10,348 nucleotides of DNA from CANHEE01 sp043777755 (lineage in GTDB: Bacteria; Bacteroidota; Bacteroidia; Chitinophagales; Saprospiraceae). How positions within the stretch are numbered: position 1 is the stretch's first letter; each line of letters starts with the position of its first letter. The DNA lies in NCBI GenBank assembly GCA_043777755.1, contig JAYWHK010000131.1, forward strand, positions 1 to 10,348, read 5' to 3'. The notes under the pieces were generated by a model, which was given only the letters and a program-made list of their open reading frames with translations, searched no databases and was not told the DNA's origin. Made by a program: the position numbers and the translations under genes. This document shows positions 1 through 8,182 of this stretch, in pieces.

Positions 1-2564
1 GCATTGCTTTTTTCGATGCGGTATTCAAAGTTTTCTTTGAAACGCATTTTCTCTAAATGTAAATAACTTTCTATCAAATCAATGTCTTCACTCAACGAAA
101 TTTTATCTTGTGCGGACACTTGCAGTACCCGACGCACCAATTTTGAGAACGTTCCCAAATAATCCATTGCTTCGGTTTTTTTATCCAAAACAATTAACAA
201 TTGGATAGAATTTAAGCAATTAAAGATGAAATGTGGATTCATTTGCGCTTGCATTGCCGTATTTTGGAGTTGAGCCAATTCTTTTTTATTGGCAACATCT
301 CTGTTCAGTCGCTTGATGTAAAAGATAAATCCCATTACGACAATTCCAACAATCAAACTGATAAGTAAAGCTCTAAACCAATCCGTTTTCCACCAAGGCG
401 GCAATATTTCAAACTGCCAAATTTTGCTTTTGCTCCATGCTCCGATAGCCGTTTTTACTTGCACTTCAAATGTATATGTTCCGTTTTCTAAAGTCGAAAA
501 ATTCAGCCCATGATCATTGCTGACAGTCCATTCGTTTTGATTCTTCAAACGAAAGCGATAGAGTGTATTCCCAGCGTTTCGGTAGTTTAAATCTACATAT
601 TTGATTTGAATATTGTTTTGGTTGTATGGAAAAATATTGTTTTCATCGTCCAAAATAGGTTTTCCATTGACCCTGACTTCTTCAATAATCAAATTGGATT
701 CGCCTTGAAAATCAAGCTCTTTGTCATTCAAAATCGCCAAGCCTTTTGTTGTCGCAACCCATAATTTACCATTTATTTTACTGACTTTTGTAATCTCGTT
801 GGAAGGCAAACCGTAAGTCGTATTGATGGTTTGGATTTGAACACTGCGGTCTTTTTGTATTTTTATCCGATTTAAACCATTCAAAGTACCAGCCCAAATG
901 TTGTCGTTTTCATCAACATAAAGGTTTTCAATCATGTCTGTACTTAAACCATCTTTTGACGTAATCGTCTGAATATCAGCGTCTTTCCAAAGCGAAACTC
1001 CACCACCTTTTGTTGCAATTACCATTGAGCCATCACTCAAAATGGCTAAATCTTCGATGCGTTTTTTAAAAGTCGGATGAGAAAAATTAGGCGATAATAA
1101 TTCCCCATTGATGATTTCAAAAAGCCCATTAACATTGCCAATCCAAAGCCTATTGTCAGGTGTTCCGAGTGCGGCAAGTGTCCTTATCCGAGGAATATTT
1201 TTGCGGTATTCTGTAAAAAAAGTACTGTCTTTTGTTTTTTTATCAAGTATAAAAAAGCCACCTTGATAGATGCCTAATATTTCTTTATCTTGGTGTATTG
1301 ATTTTAGTTTGTAAGCGTTATTTCCTAAAAATTTGCTTTTTTCCCACTTTCCATTTTCCAAATATTCTATTTGCATTGCTGCACCTTTCCACAAAATATC
1401 TGTTTTTGTGTCATAATAAAGCTCATACACTTTTTGCTGTAAAGTGTTGTTGTATATTTTTTTCGTCGTATTTTTTTTGAAATTATATAAAAAAACATCG
1501 CCGTTTCGCAAACCAACAAAAGCATTTTTATTGTCTTTTTGAGCAAAAGTTGTGATGTAAGCTGTACTAAAACCAACATTTTCATCTAACACCTTATTTT
1601 CAAAACTTGGGAAATAAAAAACGCCTTTGTCAATTGTTGTTATCCAAAATGCTCCATTTTTATCTTGTAAAATACCACTTGTTTGTATGCCATCAAGGTA
1701 GGTTTCGTGGCGCATATTTTTCAAATCTTCTAAGTTGTCAAAAACCCAAATCCCTTTCGCTGAACTTGGGCAAGCATAGAATTTTTTGCCAATTTGAATA
1801 ATAGATGTGAATGTTTCAGGAACTTCTTTTTCCCAAATCAATTTTTTTTCATCAAATATAAACCATTGATAATCAGATTGTAACAATAAAGTATCTTTGT
1901 TTAGTCGTAGAGATTTTGCGGGACCAGAGCCTTTTTTATCAATATTTTTTTCAAAATAAAATTCTTGCTTGTTTTGTATAATTGAGATATTTGATTTGCG
2001 TGTTTTTATAGTGGCATTTTGATAATTACTATTTAAAATTTTTCTTCCCAAATCTAAAAAAATCAGACCTTGTCCTTCATTTTTTCGAGTAATCCGATAA
2101 GTGCCATTGTCTGCTATTTTCAATATTCCCAAACCATTCAAACCGATATACACTTCATTTTGTGTGATATTAAAACAACTTGGAAGTCCATTTTTTTGTC
2201 TAAATTCACTGATGATTTTATTGTGTTTGTAGGGAAAAATCTCTCCTTTTTCGTAATAAAATAGCTTTCCAGACATGGAACAAAACCAAACTTTGCCATC
2301 TTCCGCTATTTCTATATAAAACACAACGGGGTCTTCCAATCCTTGCAATGGGCCAAATTGTTTGAACTCAAAACCATTGAACCGACAAACGCCATTGTCC
2401 GTTGCGAACCAAAGATAGCCTTCTTTGTCTTGCGAAACAGCGTAGGTTTCCGTACTTGGCAAGCCTTGATCGGTTGTATAATTGGTGTAAAATGAACTAC
2501 TTTTTTGAGCAAAAACAGTAAAAAAAATACAATTAAAGAGTAATAATAATGTAAATCTTAGCAT
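1..2564 (-). CDS. Propeller-type sensor histidine kinase (LytS/His_kinase class), 3' end off the window
   Basis: Membrane sensor kinase of the two-component regulator propeller class. The frame is open from ATG 2564 to the left edge, giving 854 complete codons without a stop. Residues 1-20 are a signal peptide ending FTVFAQ. About residues 30-615 carry propeller blades, with the blade motif visible at LWFATDNGVCRFNG (51-64), FWITTIDKGVFYF (306-318), LWIGNVNGLFEI (473-484), IWAGTLNGLNRI (556-567) and LWVATTKGLAIL (601-612). A Y_Y_Y domain follows (about 645-722) and ends in the typical PPWWKT. One membrane helix spans about 731-750. The phosphoacceptor region MNPHFIFNCLNSIQ has its histidine at 778 and continues past 840. 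The HATPase domain must lie outside the window. Unlike hybrid two-component systems (HTCS), the kinase core is of the LytS/YehU type (PF06580), which usually signals to a separate LytTR response regulator. The start follows the upstream stop by 8 bases, so translation is probably coupled to the surface-protein gene. The ligand is unknown. Confidence 0.93.
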   Translation of the reverse strand, partial: MLRFTLLLLFNCIFFTVFAQKSSSFYTNYTTDQGLPSTETYAVSQDKEGYLWFATDNGVCRFNGFEFKQFGPLQGLEDPVVFYIEIAEDGKVWFCSMSGKLFYYEKGEIFPYKHNKIISEFRQKNGLPSCFNITQNEVYIGLNGLGILKIADNGTYRITRKNEGQGLIFLDLGRKILNSNYQNATIKTRKSNISIIQNKQEFYFEKNIDKKGSGPAKSLRLNKDTLLLQSDYQWFIFDEKKLIWEKEVPETFTSIIQIGKKFYACPSSAKGIWVFDNLEDLKNMRHETYLDGIQTSGILQDKNGAFWITTIDKGVFYFPSFENKVLDENVGFSTAYITTFAQKDNKNAFVGLRNGDVFLYNFKKNTTKKIYNNTLQQKVYELYYDTKTDILWKGAAMQIEYLENGKWEKSKFLGNNAYKLKSIHQDKEILGIYQGGFFILDKKTKDSTFFTEYRKNIPRIRTLAALGTPDNRLWIGNVNGLFEIINGELLSPNFSHPTFKKRIEDLAILSDGSMVIATKGGGVSLWKDADIQTITSKDGLSTDMIENLYVDENDNIWAGTLNGLNRIKIQKDRSVQIQTINTTYGLPSNEITKVSKINGKLWVATTKGLAILNDKELDFQGESNLIIEEVRVNGKPILDDENNIFPYNQNNIQIKYVDLNYRNAGNTLYRFRLKNQNEWTVSNDHGLNFSTLENGTYTFEVQVKTAIGAWSKSKIWQFEILPPWWKTDWFRALLISLIVGIVVMGFIFYIKRLNRDVANKKELAQLQNTAMQAQMNPHFIFNCLNSIQLLIVLDKKTEAMDYLGTFSKLVRRVLQVSAQDKISLSEDIDLIESYLHLEKMRFKENFEYRIEKSN

Positions 2565-2572
2565 TTGAACTT

Positions 2573-5500
2573 CTATCTTAAAACACTTACTTGACCTTTT
2601 ACAGTTTGAGTTTTTCCATTTTGACCAACTTTATAGCTGGCAATGTAAATAAAAACACCAACGCTTTCTTCTCCATTTACTTTCCCGTCCCAACCTTTGT
2701 CTTCATCTATTTTAGGGTCTTTATCGAATCGAATCAACTCTTCTGTATAAACTTCTGCGCCCCATCTATCATAAACTTTAAGCGATGATACGATAATATC
2801 TTCTCTACGTTCTTTTGCTTTTGTGTAAGGACGTAATTTTTTGTTAGCAGTTTCTGTTCCGTTTGGCAAAATAACCGATGGGAAAACAACTTCTGGCAAA
2901 TCAATATTTTCAAAATTTACGAAAGAATAAGAGGTACAACCTTTTTCATTTTTGACAAAAATCTCTACTTTTGTTGGTTTTTCGAGTATTAGTTTATAGG
3001 TACTATCTTTTGTGCTTGTCTTTTGATTGTTCACACTCCATATATAGGTCAAATTTTTGCTTGGATTTAAAATAACAGCATGAAGATCAATACTTTTACC
3101 AAATTCAATTGGAGATAGCGCATTGACTTTAGGCAAATAGTCAAGCGTTAATTTCGGACTTCCAATACTCGTAACATTAACGGATTGTTTTACCTTACAA
3201 ATGATGCCATCAGCTTTATATTCTAAATTAAAGGTATATGGCTTTGCTTCTTCTACTGTTGGATTGATTTCGGAATTTCCTTCCCATTTAGCAGTTATTA
3301 TATTGTTTGGGTCTATATTTGTTTTGTATTCTAATGTTAAGTTGATGCCGATGCAAACCGTTGTATCTTTTGTCAGGGTCAAAAAACCTTGATTGGCTAC
3401 AATAATCTTAAATGAGTCTTGGAAAACGCAACCATTACTTTCCATTTTCAACGTATAAGTAGTTGTTTTTGAAGGTTTTACTTTTGGTGCAGCGAGGTTA
3501 GAAGTCTGAAAAGTCAAATCATTTGACTGCCAAGTATATTTGTACAAGGAATTTGTTAAATTATTTAAAAGAAATGAATCTAACTTGTCGCCAAGACAAT
3601 ATTCAGTCTTGAAAGGTTTTTGATAAGCTGGAATAGGATTTACTATGATGTTCAAACCACCAGAACTCATACATTGATTGCTCGTGCCAGAAGCAATGAC
3701 AACAAGGCTTTTTTGTGGTTTTGTGGTGATTTTTTTACAATCCGTGCCAATACAATTGTAGTCTTTAGCATCTAAAGACCAACTAATTTTGTCTTTGCTA
3801 TCGGTTATTGCTTCGATGGTAATTTCTTCGCCTTGGCAAATACTTGTTTTCGAGGCGACAATTGTCAAATCAATGGTTTTTTTTACTTCAAAAGGCAACG
3901 AAAGTGTATTTTTACAAACACCATTGTTCACCGATACATTAATCGTTGATGTTGTATCTGCTTTGATGAAAACAGAGTCTAATTTTTGAGTAAATGAGTT
4001 GTTTGGAATTGTCCAAGAAATACTTGTATTCGGAGAAAACGCTCCATTTTTATTGATTAAAACAGCATTTATTTTTTTACCTTTACAAATTACTGAATCT
4101 GAGAGTGTTATAAAGGTGTTTTTTAAATTGTCAAAAACTTCAATGTTAGTAGAATCGCTCACTATACAGCTTCCACTTTCATAAATTACTTTGATTTTTG
4201 AATTGTCTTTTGGAATAAATGTATAAATATTAGCAAGATTATTGACTTTAACGCCATTTTCATACCATTGTAAAGTGCCGCCACTATTCGGATTTTGTAA
4301 GAGTATATTGACCGTTTCACCGCTACAAACCTTGTTTGAAGGAATCGTTAATTTAATATTTTCTAAATCTTTTACAATAAATGGTTTCGTAAGTGTACTC
4401 GTACAATTGCCATTTTTCATTTCTAAACTGATAATACCTGATTTTTTAGCGAAAAAAGAAATACTATCATTTATGGTTTTAAAAGTATTATTTGTTACAG
4501 CCCAATTCAAATTTGTCCCAGTTGGAAATCCATCAACTGAATAAATTGCCTTCAAGTTCACAGCTTGATTGCTACAAAAAACACTGTCTTTTAGATTGAA
4601 AAACACTCCTTTAAAGTTGTCAATGACTTTAACCAATATTGAGTCTTTTACGATACAGCCACCAAAACGGAAGGTCGCTACTACATTCGTAGTTATTTGT
4701 GGTTTTAATGTAATTGAGCCAATATTGTCTTTATTGCTTAGTTTTACACCATTTTCAAACCAAGAAAGTGTTCCAATGCCTTTTGCTTTTCCCAATGCCA
4801 ATACGATAGCTTCTCCTTTGCAAATCGTAATTTCGGGTCCTGCTTTTGTCAATAAAATTTCCAAATCAGTTACTTTTAGATTGGCATTGTAGTTGGCTGT
4901 ACAATTTCCTATTTTAGCTTCCAAGGTGTAAGCTGTATTTGCAATTGGAATAAAAGTCGTATTCAATTTTGTAATATCTGTTACATAAGTCGAAGGGGAC
5001 CACTTATAAGTTGCATTTGTTTGTGGCACAACACCGCAAAGCTGTACTGTTGAATTTTTGCAAACAATCGTGTCGCCAAGCGGTAGTTTCAAATTATTGA
5101 ACTGTGTTACCTTGATGTTAATGGTGTCTAAAAACGGAATCGGACAAATTCCATTCGTAACCGTAACGTAGTAACTTGTTGATTTTGAAGGTGTTACACT
5201 TGGGTTATTGCTATTTGTAACAACAGAAGTTGGCACAGACGACCACTTATAGGTATAGTTGGCGTTGTTGGCAACATCTCCTAAGGATATTTTTTGATTG
5301 GAACAAATTTCGGTGTCTTTGATAAACGAAGCCGAAGTCGCAATTTGTGGCAGTACCGTTAATTTCAACGTATCTGAAACCACGCAAGCTCCTTTCGATG
5401 CGGTAATATAAATGTAATAAACACCAGATGCTTTTGTTTCTGGGTAGTAAAAAGGGCAATTTGTACAAGTTGAGCCAATCGTGCCGCCCCAAGTGATGGT

Positions 5501-5653
5501 TGGCGCATTGAGTGTTGTCGAATAGGCAATAACACTTGCGGATTGAGCGCAAACAGTTAAGTCCGCTCCAAGTGAAATTTTGCAAGAATCAGACACTTGC
5601 GAAAAAATACTACTATATAAAAAACTGAATATCAGTAAGTAAAAATATTTCAT
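2573..5653 (-). CDS. Large multi-Ig-module secreted surface protein with T9SS type-B (gliding-associated) C-terminal domain
   Basis: Exported, probably cell-surface or released protein of 1026 residues. Residues 1-19 form a signal peptide (MKYFYLLIFSFLYSSIFSQ). Then come ten Ig-like modules, each opening with a VC/IC-x-G/N motif and closing with a Gly-x-Cys-like strand. The cysteine pairs are 35/90, 117/170, 198/251, 278/333, 360/417, 443/496, 523/580, 606/661, 686/742 and 767/819, with starts every 80-83 residues. One disulfide per module is inferred from this. Residues about 830-915 form a further PKD-like module (TYIWSVNNQ) without the opening cysteine. Residues about 918-1026 match the gliding motility-associated/type-B sorting domain: KVYDRWGAEVYTEE, then GWDGKVNGEESVGVFIYIAS, and the terminal KGQVSVLR. 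The usual FTPNGDGxND entry motif is changed to VILPNGTETANKK. Modules 4-5 and 6-7 are a duplicated pair. No catalytic domain is visible, so an adhesive or structural role is inferred only. It is the first gene of a pair with the sensor kinase. Confidence 0.92.
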   Translation of the reverse strand: MKYFYLLIFSFLYSSIFSQVSDSCKISLGADLTVCAQSASVIAYSTTLNAPTITWGGTIGSTCTNCPFYYPETKASGVYYIYITASKGACVVSDTLKLTVLPQIATSASFIKDTEICSNQKISLGDVANNANYTYKWSSVPTSVVTNSNNPSVTPSKSTSYYVTVTNGICPIPFLDTINIKVTQFNNLKLPLGDTIVCKNSTVQLCGVVPQTNATYKWSPSTYVTDITKLNTTFIPIANTAYTLEAKIGNCTANYNANLKVTDLEILLTKAGPEITICKGEAIVLALGKAKGIGTLSWFENGVKLSNKDNIGSITLKPQITTNVVATFRFGGCIVKDSILVKVIDNFKGVFFNLKDSVFCSNQAVNLKAIYSVDGFPTGTNLNWAVTNNTFKTINDSISFFAKKSGIISLEMKNGNCTSTLTKPFIVKDLENIKLTIPSNKVCSGETVNILLQNPNSGGTLQWYENGVKVNNLANIYTFIPKDNSKIKVIYESGSCIVSDSTNIEVFDNLKNTFITLSDSVICKGKKINAVLINKNGAFSPNTSISWTIPNNSFTQKLDSVFIKADTTSTINVSVNNGVCKNTLSLPFEVKKTIDLTIVASKTSICQGEEITIEAITDSKDKISWSLDAKDYNCIGTDCKKITTKPQKSLVVIASGTSNQCMSSGGLNIIVNPIPAYQKPFKTEYCLGDKLDSFLLNNLTNSLYKYTWQSNDLTFQTSNLAAPKVKPSKTTTYTLKMESNGCVFQDSFKIIVANQGFLTLTKDTTVCIGINLTLEYKTNIDPNNIITAKWEGNSEINPTVEEAKPYTFNLEYKADGIICKVKQSVNVTSIGSPKLTLDYLPKVNALSPIEFGKSIDLHAVILNPSKNLTYIWSVNNQKTSTKDSTYKLILEKPTKVEIFVKNEKGCTSYSFVNFENIDLPEVVFPSVILPNGTETANKKLRPYTKAKERREDIIVSSLKVYDRWGAEVYTEELIRFDKDPKIDEDKGWDGKVNGEESVGVFIYIASYKVGQNGKTQTVKGQVSVLR

Positions 5654-5709
5654 TTTGCAAAAAAGTTAATGGAATGAAAAAGAGGTAAAAATTACAATTT
5701 ATATTAGAG

Positions 5710-5717
5710 CAAAATTA
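5710..5717 (-). promoter_or_regulatory. Candidate Bacteroidota -7 element for the surface protein/kinase pair
   Basis: On the minus strand these bases read TAATTTTG, an exact match to the Bacteroidota -7 consensus TAnnTTTG, 57 bases before the ATG at 5653. The expected TTG at about -33 is missing; the sequence there is T/A-rich (TTTTTA). The site is therefore plausible but only half supported. No other good match was found between it and the start codon. Confidence 0.4.
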
Positions 5718-5937
5718 CATATTTAATTTAAAATATATTAAAAATATATTATAAGGTTTTGTTAAAAAATATAATATATCCTTCGGAAAGTGGTTTTGGG
5801 ATTTTCTATTTATGCAAAATATTGAACACTAAGGGTTTGCAATATCTTTAATATCTAATAATCAATATCCTTTGTGTATAGATATTGTTACGCCTATCTG
5901 TTTTGAACTTTATCTTCCACGAACTTCAAATAAACAG

Positions 5938-5964
5938 AAAAGGCGGCTTTTAAAGCCGCCTTTT
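5938..5964 (-). terminator. Rho-independent terminator of the GH27 gene
   Basis: A near-perfect palindrome: AAAAGGCGGCTTT and AAAGCCGCCTTTT separated by one base. In practice this gives a GC-rich GGCGGC/GCCGCC stem with A/T extensions and a small loop. It starts 8 bases after the GH27 stop codon (5973-5975) and is followed on the minus strand by a T-rich run (TTTTCTGTTT). The symmetry would let it work in both directions, but no plus-strand gene ends here. It separates the GH27 transcript from the surface protein/kinase pair. Confidence 0.88.
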
Positions 5965-5972
5965 CTATTTAT

Positions 5973-8174
5973 CTACTTTTTCAACACATACATCATTGTT
6001 CCATGCGAATCAATTGTTGTCGCTTTTATTTTTTTCAACTTACCTACATCTACTTGTCGCCAAGGGTCACGAGCGGTAGAATATTTATGCAAATTGAGTG
6101 ATTTCCAATTCAAAGCAATGGTTTCTTTGTCGTCAGAAAGGTTAAAAACGCCAACGATTTTGCTTCCGTCAGCCATTTCTTTTAACCAAATTTGATGTTT
6201 AGCTGTTTTTTCAATACAAGTAGCTGCTTTCCCCAAAATATCTTGATTGATAGCAATAATTTCGTCATTTGCCAATAAATTATACGTAAAAGCATCTAAT
6301 CTACTAATATCGCAACCTATCAAAAGTGGCGCAGAGAGTATTGACCAAAGGCTGATGTGCGTGTATTGTTCCACAGGTGTGAGCTTGGTTTGGTGCAGTT
6401 TATCGCCCCAACCGACCCAACCAACAATCAACATATCGGGGTCATTCCAACCTGCGATTTTATTGTATTGCGCCAAATTCGCTTGTGCAAAACCAATAGA
6501 AGAAAGGCTCGCCCAACTGTCTTCAATGTCGCCAGAAGTCCGCCAAAGTTGTCCGCCAGTTTTGTCTGCCCATTTCCAAACATCGTTCATGCCCCAGTTG
6601 CAAACACTCATCAACATATCTCGATTGGTCTTTTCAATGCCATCGTTTAATTTTTTGAAAGGCAAAATTTGTTCTTCGATTGACCATTCATTTTGAGGTT
6701 TTTTCAAATAATCATTGTACGAACACCAGTCGTATTTGATGTAATCAATGCCCCAATTCGCCCAAGTCTGTGCATCTTGTGCTTCGTGGTTAAGCGAACC
6801 AGCCATTCCACCACAGGTTTTTTCGCCAGGCGAAGAATAGATGCCAAATTTTAATCCTTTGCTATGCAAATAATCACCTAATCCTTTCATATCAGGGAAT
6901 TTTTCGTTGGAAAGTAGCTCGCCATTGGCATCTCTTTTGTCTTCCCAACCATCATCAATGTTAATATACGACCAGCCATGATTTGCTAAACCTTTGTCAA
7001 TCAGTGCATTAGCGGAAATTTTTACTTTTTCGCTGCTGACCGAAGTTCCCCAGCAATTCCACGAATTCCAGCCCATTGGCGGTGTCAGTGCCAACTTGTC
7101 ACCAACGACAATTTTTAAGGATTTTATGTCTTTTGATAAGTTGTTTTCAGCCGAAACGATGATGTTGTAATGTCCTATTTTGCTTGGTGTTGTTCCCGAG
7201 ATAACGCCTGTTTTGGTATCAATAGAAAGTCCTTCGGGAAGATTTTGCGCTGTAAAAACCATTGGTCTTTCACCTGTTGCAGTCACTGTCCAAAGAAATG
7301 GATTTGACGGTCTTGCTCCAAAAACAGCAGCATTCGTGATTTTGGGCGTTGGTTTTTCAGCAGGCGTTAAAATGTATGGTGTCATTTGTGAAGCCATCAA
7401 TTTTTTGCCTTTGTTTTTTTCAGAAAAAGTATAAGTTACTTTTGAGTTTTCGATGTTTGAAAAAGTGAACGTGTGGCTAAAAGTAGAAAGTGGTGCTATC
7501 GAAACATCAATTTTTTCGGTTTTTCCTGCAATTTCCAATGACAAATAACCCAAAAGTGTTTCTTTATGGTTATTTTCTATTTTTAGAAGTTTCTTAATTT
7601 TTCCTTTTTCTGAAAAATCAAAAGCGGAAGCGTCCGTATTCATTGTTACAAAATCAATAACGTCCACTAAATCAACGTTAGGAGTCAAGCCCCAAAGTCC
7701 GCCGCCGCCGCCGCCGTCAAAAACACGAACAGCAAGTGTATTTTCTTCGTCCCAACGAATCGCAGCATGATTTACAGGCAAAACGTAGCGACGCAACTTG
7801 TCGTAATGACCTGCTGGGCCACCTGGGTCGCCTGGGAAAATACCTGTTTCACCAATTTTGACACCATTCAAATACGTAGCGTCAATATCATCTACTCGGG
7901 CAACGATAATGCGAAGGCTGTCTTTAAGTAGCGATTGTTCAATCAGGCTTTTAGGCATTTTGAACTTGACACGGTACCAAGAATAGCCATTGTAACCATC
8001 GTAACCTTGGTTTTCGTAAAAGGTTGTGGCTTTGATATTTGCCCATTTTGAATCGTCAAAGTCTGGTTTTGCCCAAGTCATGTCGTCACCTTGCTTGAAT
8101 TTCCATTGTTCAAGTTGAATTTGCGAAAATGCAAAAAACGGGAGAAAAAGTAAAATAAGCAAAAAATGTTTCAT
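5973..8174 (-). CDS. Secreted GH27 alpha-galactosidase (melibiase) with jelly-roll and NEW1/He_PIG modules
   Basis: Predicted exported glycoside hydrolase, 733 residues, removing terminal alpha-galactosyl groups. Residues 1-18 are a signal peptide (ending FFAFSQ). About 19-175 form a galactose-binding/GH2-type jelly roll, with VDDIDATYLNGVKIGETG and a six-glycine stretch at 154-159. About 277-305 resemble the NEW1 (He_PIG-associated) motif (FGARPSNPFLWTVTATGERP), followed by a He_PIG Ig-like fold to about 357 (LPEGLSIDTKTGVISGTTP). The GH27 barrel starts at 361 (LALTPPMGWNSWNCWG). Substrate residues D407-D408 lie in INIDDGW, the nucleophile is D482 in YIKYDWC, and the acid/base is D549 in WRTSGDIEDSW. 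The recognition loop CNWG (525-528) has Asn where human alpha-galactosidase A has Glu203; yeast Mel1-type enzymes also have CNWG. A melibiase C-terminal beta domain ends the protein. No T9SS sorting domain is present, so Sec export to the periplasm or beyond is inferred. Alpha-N-acetylgalactosaminidase or beta-L-arabinopyranosidase activity, also found in GH27, cannot be excluded. Confidence 0.95.
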   Translation of the reverse strand: MKHFLLILLFLPFFAFSQIQLEQWKFKQGDDMTWAKPDFDDSKWANIKATTFYENQGYDGYNGYSWYRVKFKMPKSLIEQSLLKDSLRIIVARVDDIDATYLNGVKIGETGIFPGDPGGPAGHYDKLRRYVLPVNHAAIRWDEENTLAVRVFDGGGGGGLWGLTPNVDLVDVIDFVTMNTDASAFDFSEKGKIKKLLKIENNHKETLLGYLSLEIAGKTEKIDVSIAPLSTFSHTFTFSNIENSKVTYTFSEKNKGKKLMASQMTPYILTPAEKPTPKITNAAVFGARPSNPFLWTVTATGERPMVFTAQNLPEGLSIDTKTGVISGTTPSKIGHYNIIVSAENNLSKDIKSLKIVVGDKLALTPPMGWNSWNCWGTSVSSEKVKISANALIDKGLANHGWSYINIDDGWEDKRDANGELLSNEKFPDMKGLGDYLHSKGLKFGIYSSPGEKTCGGMAGSLNHEAQDAQTWANWGIDYIKYDWCSYNDYLKKPQNEWSIEEQILPFKKLNDGIEKTNRDMLMSVCNWGMNDVWKWADKTGGQLWRTSGDIEDSWASLSSIGFAQANLAQYNKIAGWNDPDMLIVGWVGWGDKLHQTKLTPVEQYTHISLWSILSAPLLIGCDISRLDAFTYNLLANDEIIAINQDILGKAATCIEKTAKHQIWLKEMADGSKIVGVFNLSDDKETIALNWKSLNLHKYSTARDPWRQVDVGKLKKIKATTIDSHGTMMYVLKK
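7699..7716. repeat. CCG x6 trinucleotide run inside the GH27 gene
   Basis: Six CCG units on the plus strand, read as GGC codons (with a final GGA) for Gly154-Gly159 of the GH27 protein. Such a GC-rich run stands out in this AT-rich DNA. The glycine-rich FDGGGGGG loop appears in related Bacteroidota jelly-roll domains as far as I recall, so protein-level selection is the simpler explanation. Confidence 0.8.
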
Positions 8175-8182
8175 TGTTTAAG

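Larger units (their letters stand above)
5654..5972. other. Intergenic region (319 bases) between GH27 and surface-protein genes
   Basis: Very AT-rich spacer, especially 5700-5780. It holds the candidate -7 element at 5710-5717, a weak inverted repeat at 5863-5887 (CAATATC, 11-base loop, GATATTG), and the hairpin terminator at 5938-5964 next to the GH27 stop. No open frame here has coding character: the plus-strand frame starting at 5872 runs through the terminator and then antisense to GH27. No RNA gene was recognised. Confidence 0.7.

Noticed and set aside
4242..4892. Plus-strand open frames of 100 and 107 codons opposite the surface-protein gene
   Set aside because: They are antisense to a clear long gene with repeated modules, and their translations show no recognisable domain; they are by-products of the codon composition of the real gene.
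5799..5823. Similarity of GGATTTT...TGCAAAATAT at 5799-5822 and 10218-10242
   Set aside because: Only a 10-base exact core plus A/T-rich flanks with an indel; too weak to call a dispersed repeat without genome-wide counts.
5863..5887. CAATATC / GATATTG inverted repeat in the spacer
   Set aside because: Seven A/T-rich pairs with an 11-base loop are weak and expected by chance in such AT-rich DNA; not called as an operator.
5872..6195. 107-codon plus-strand open frame starting in the spacer
   Set aside because: It runs through the GH27 terminator hairpin and then antisense to the GH27 C-terminus, and has no promoter match.
6247..6696. 149-codon plus-strand open frame opposite the GH27 gene
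   Set aside because: It lies antisense to the conserved catalytic part of GH27 and has no homology that I recognise.
5973..8174. A polysaccharide utilisation locus around GH27
   Set aside because: No SusC/SusD-like genes or further glycosidases of a common pathway are in the window; the neighbours are a Nudix protein and an unrelated surface protein.
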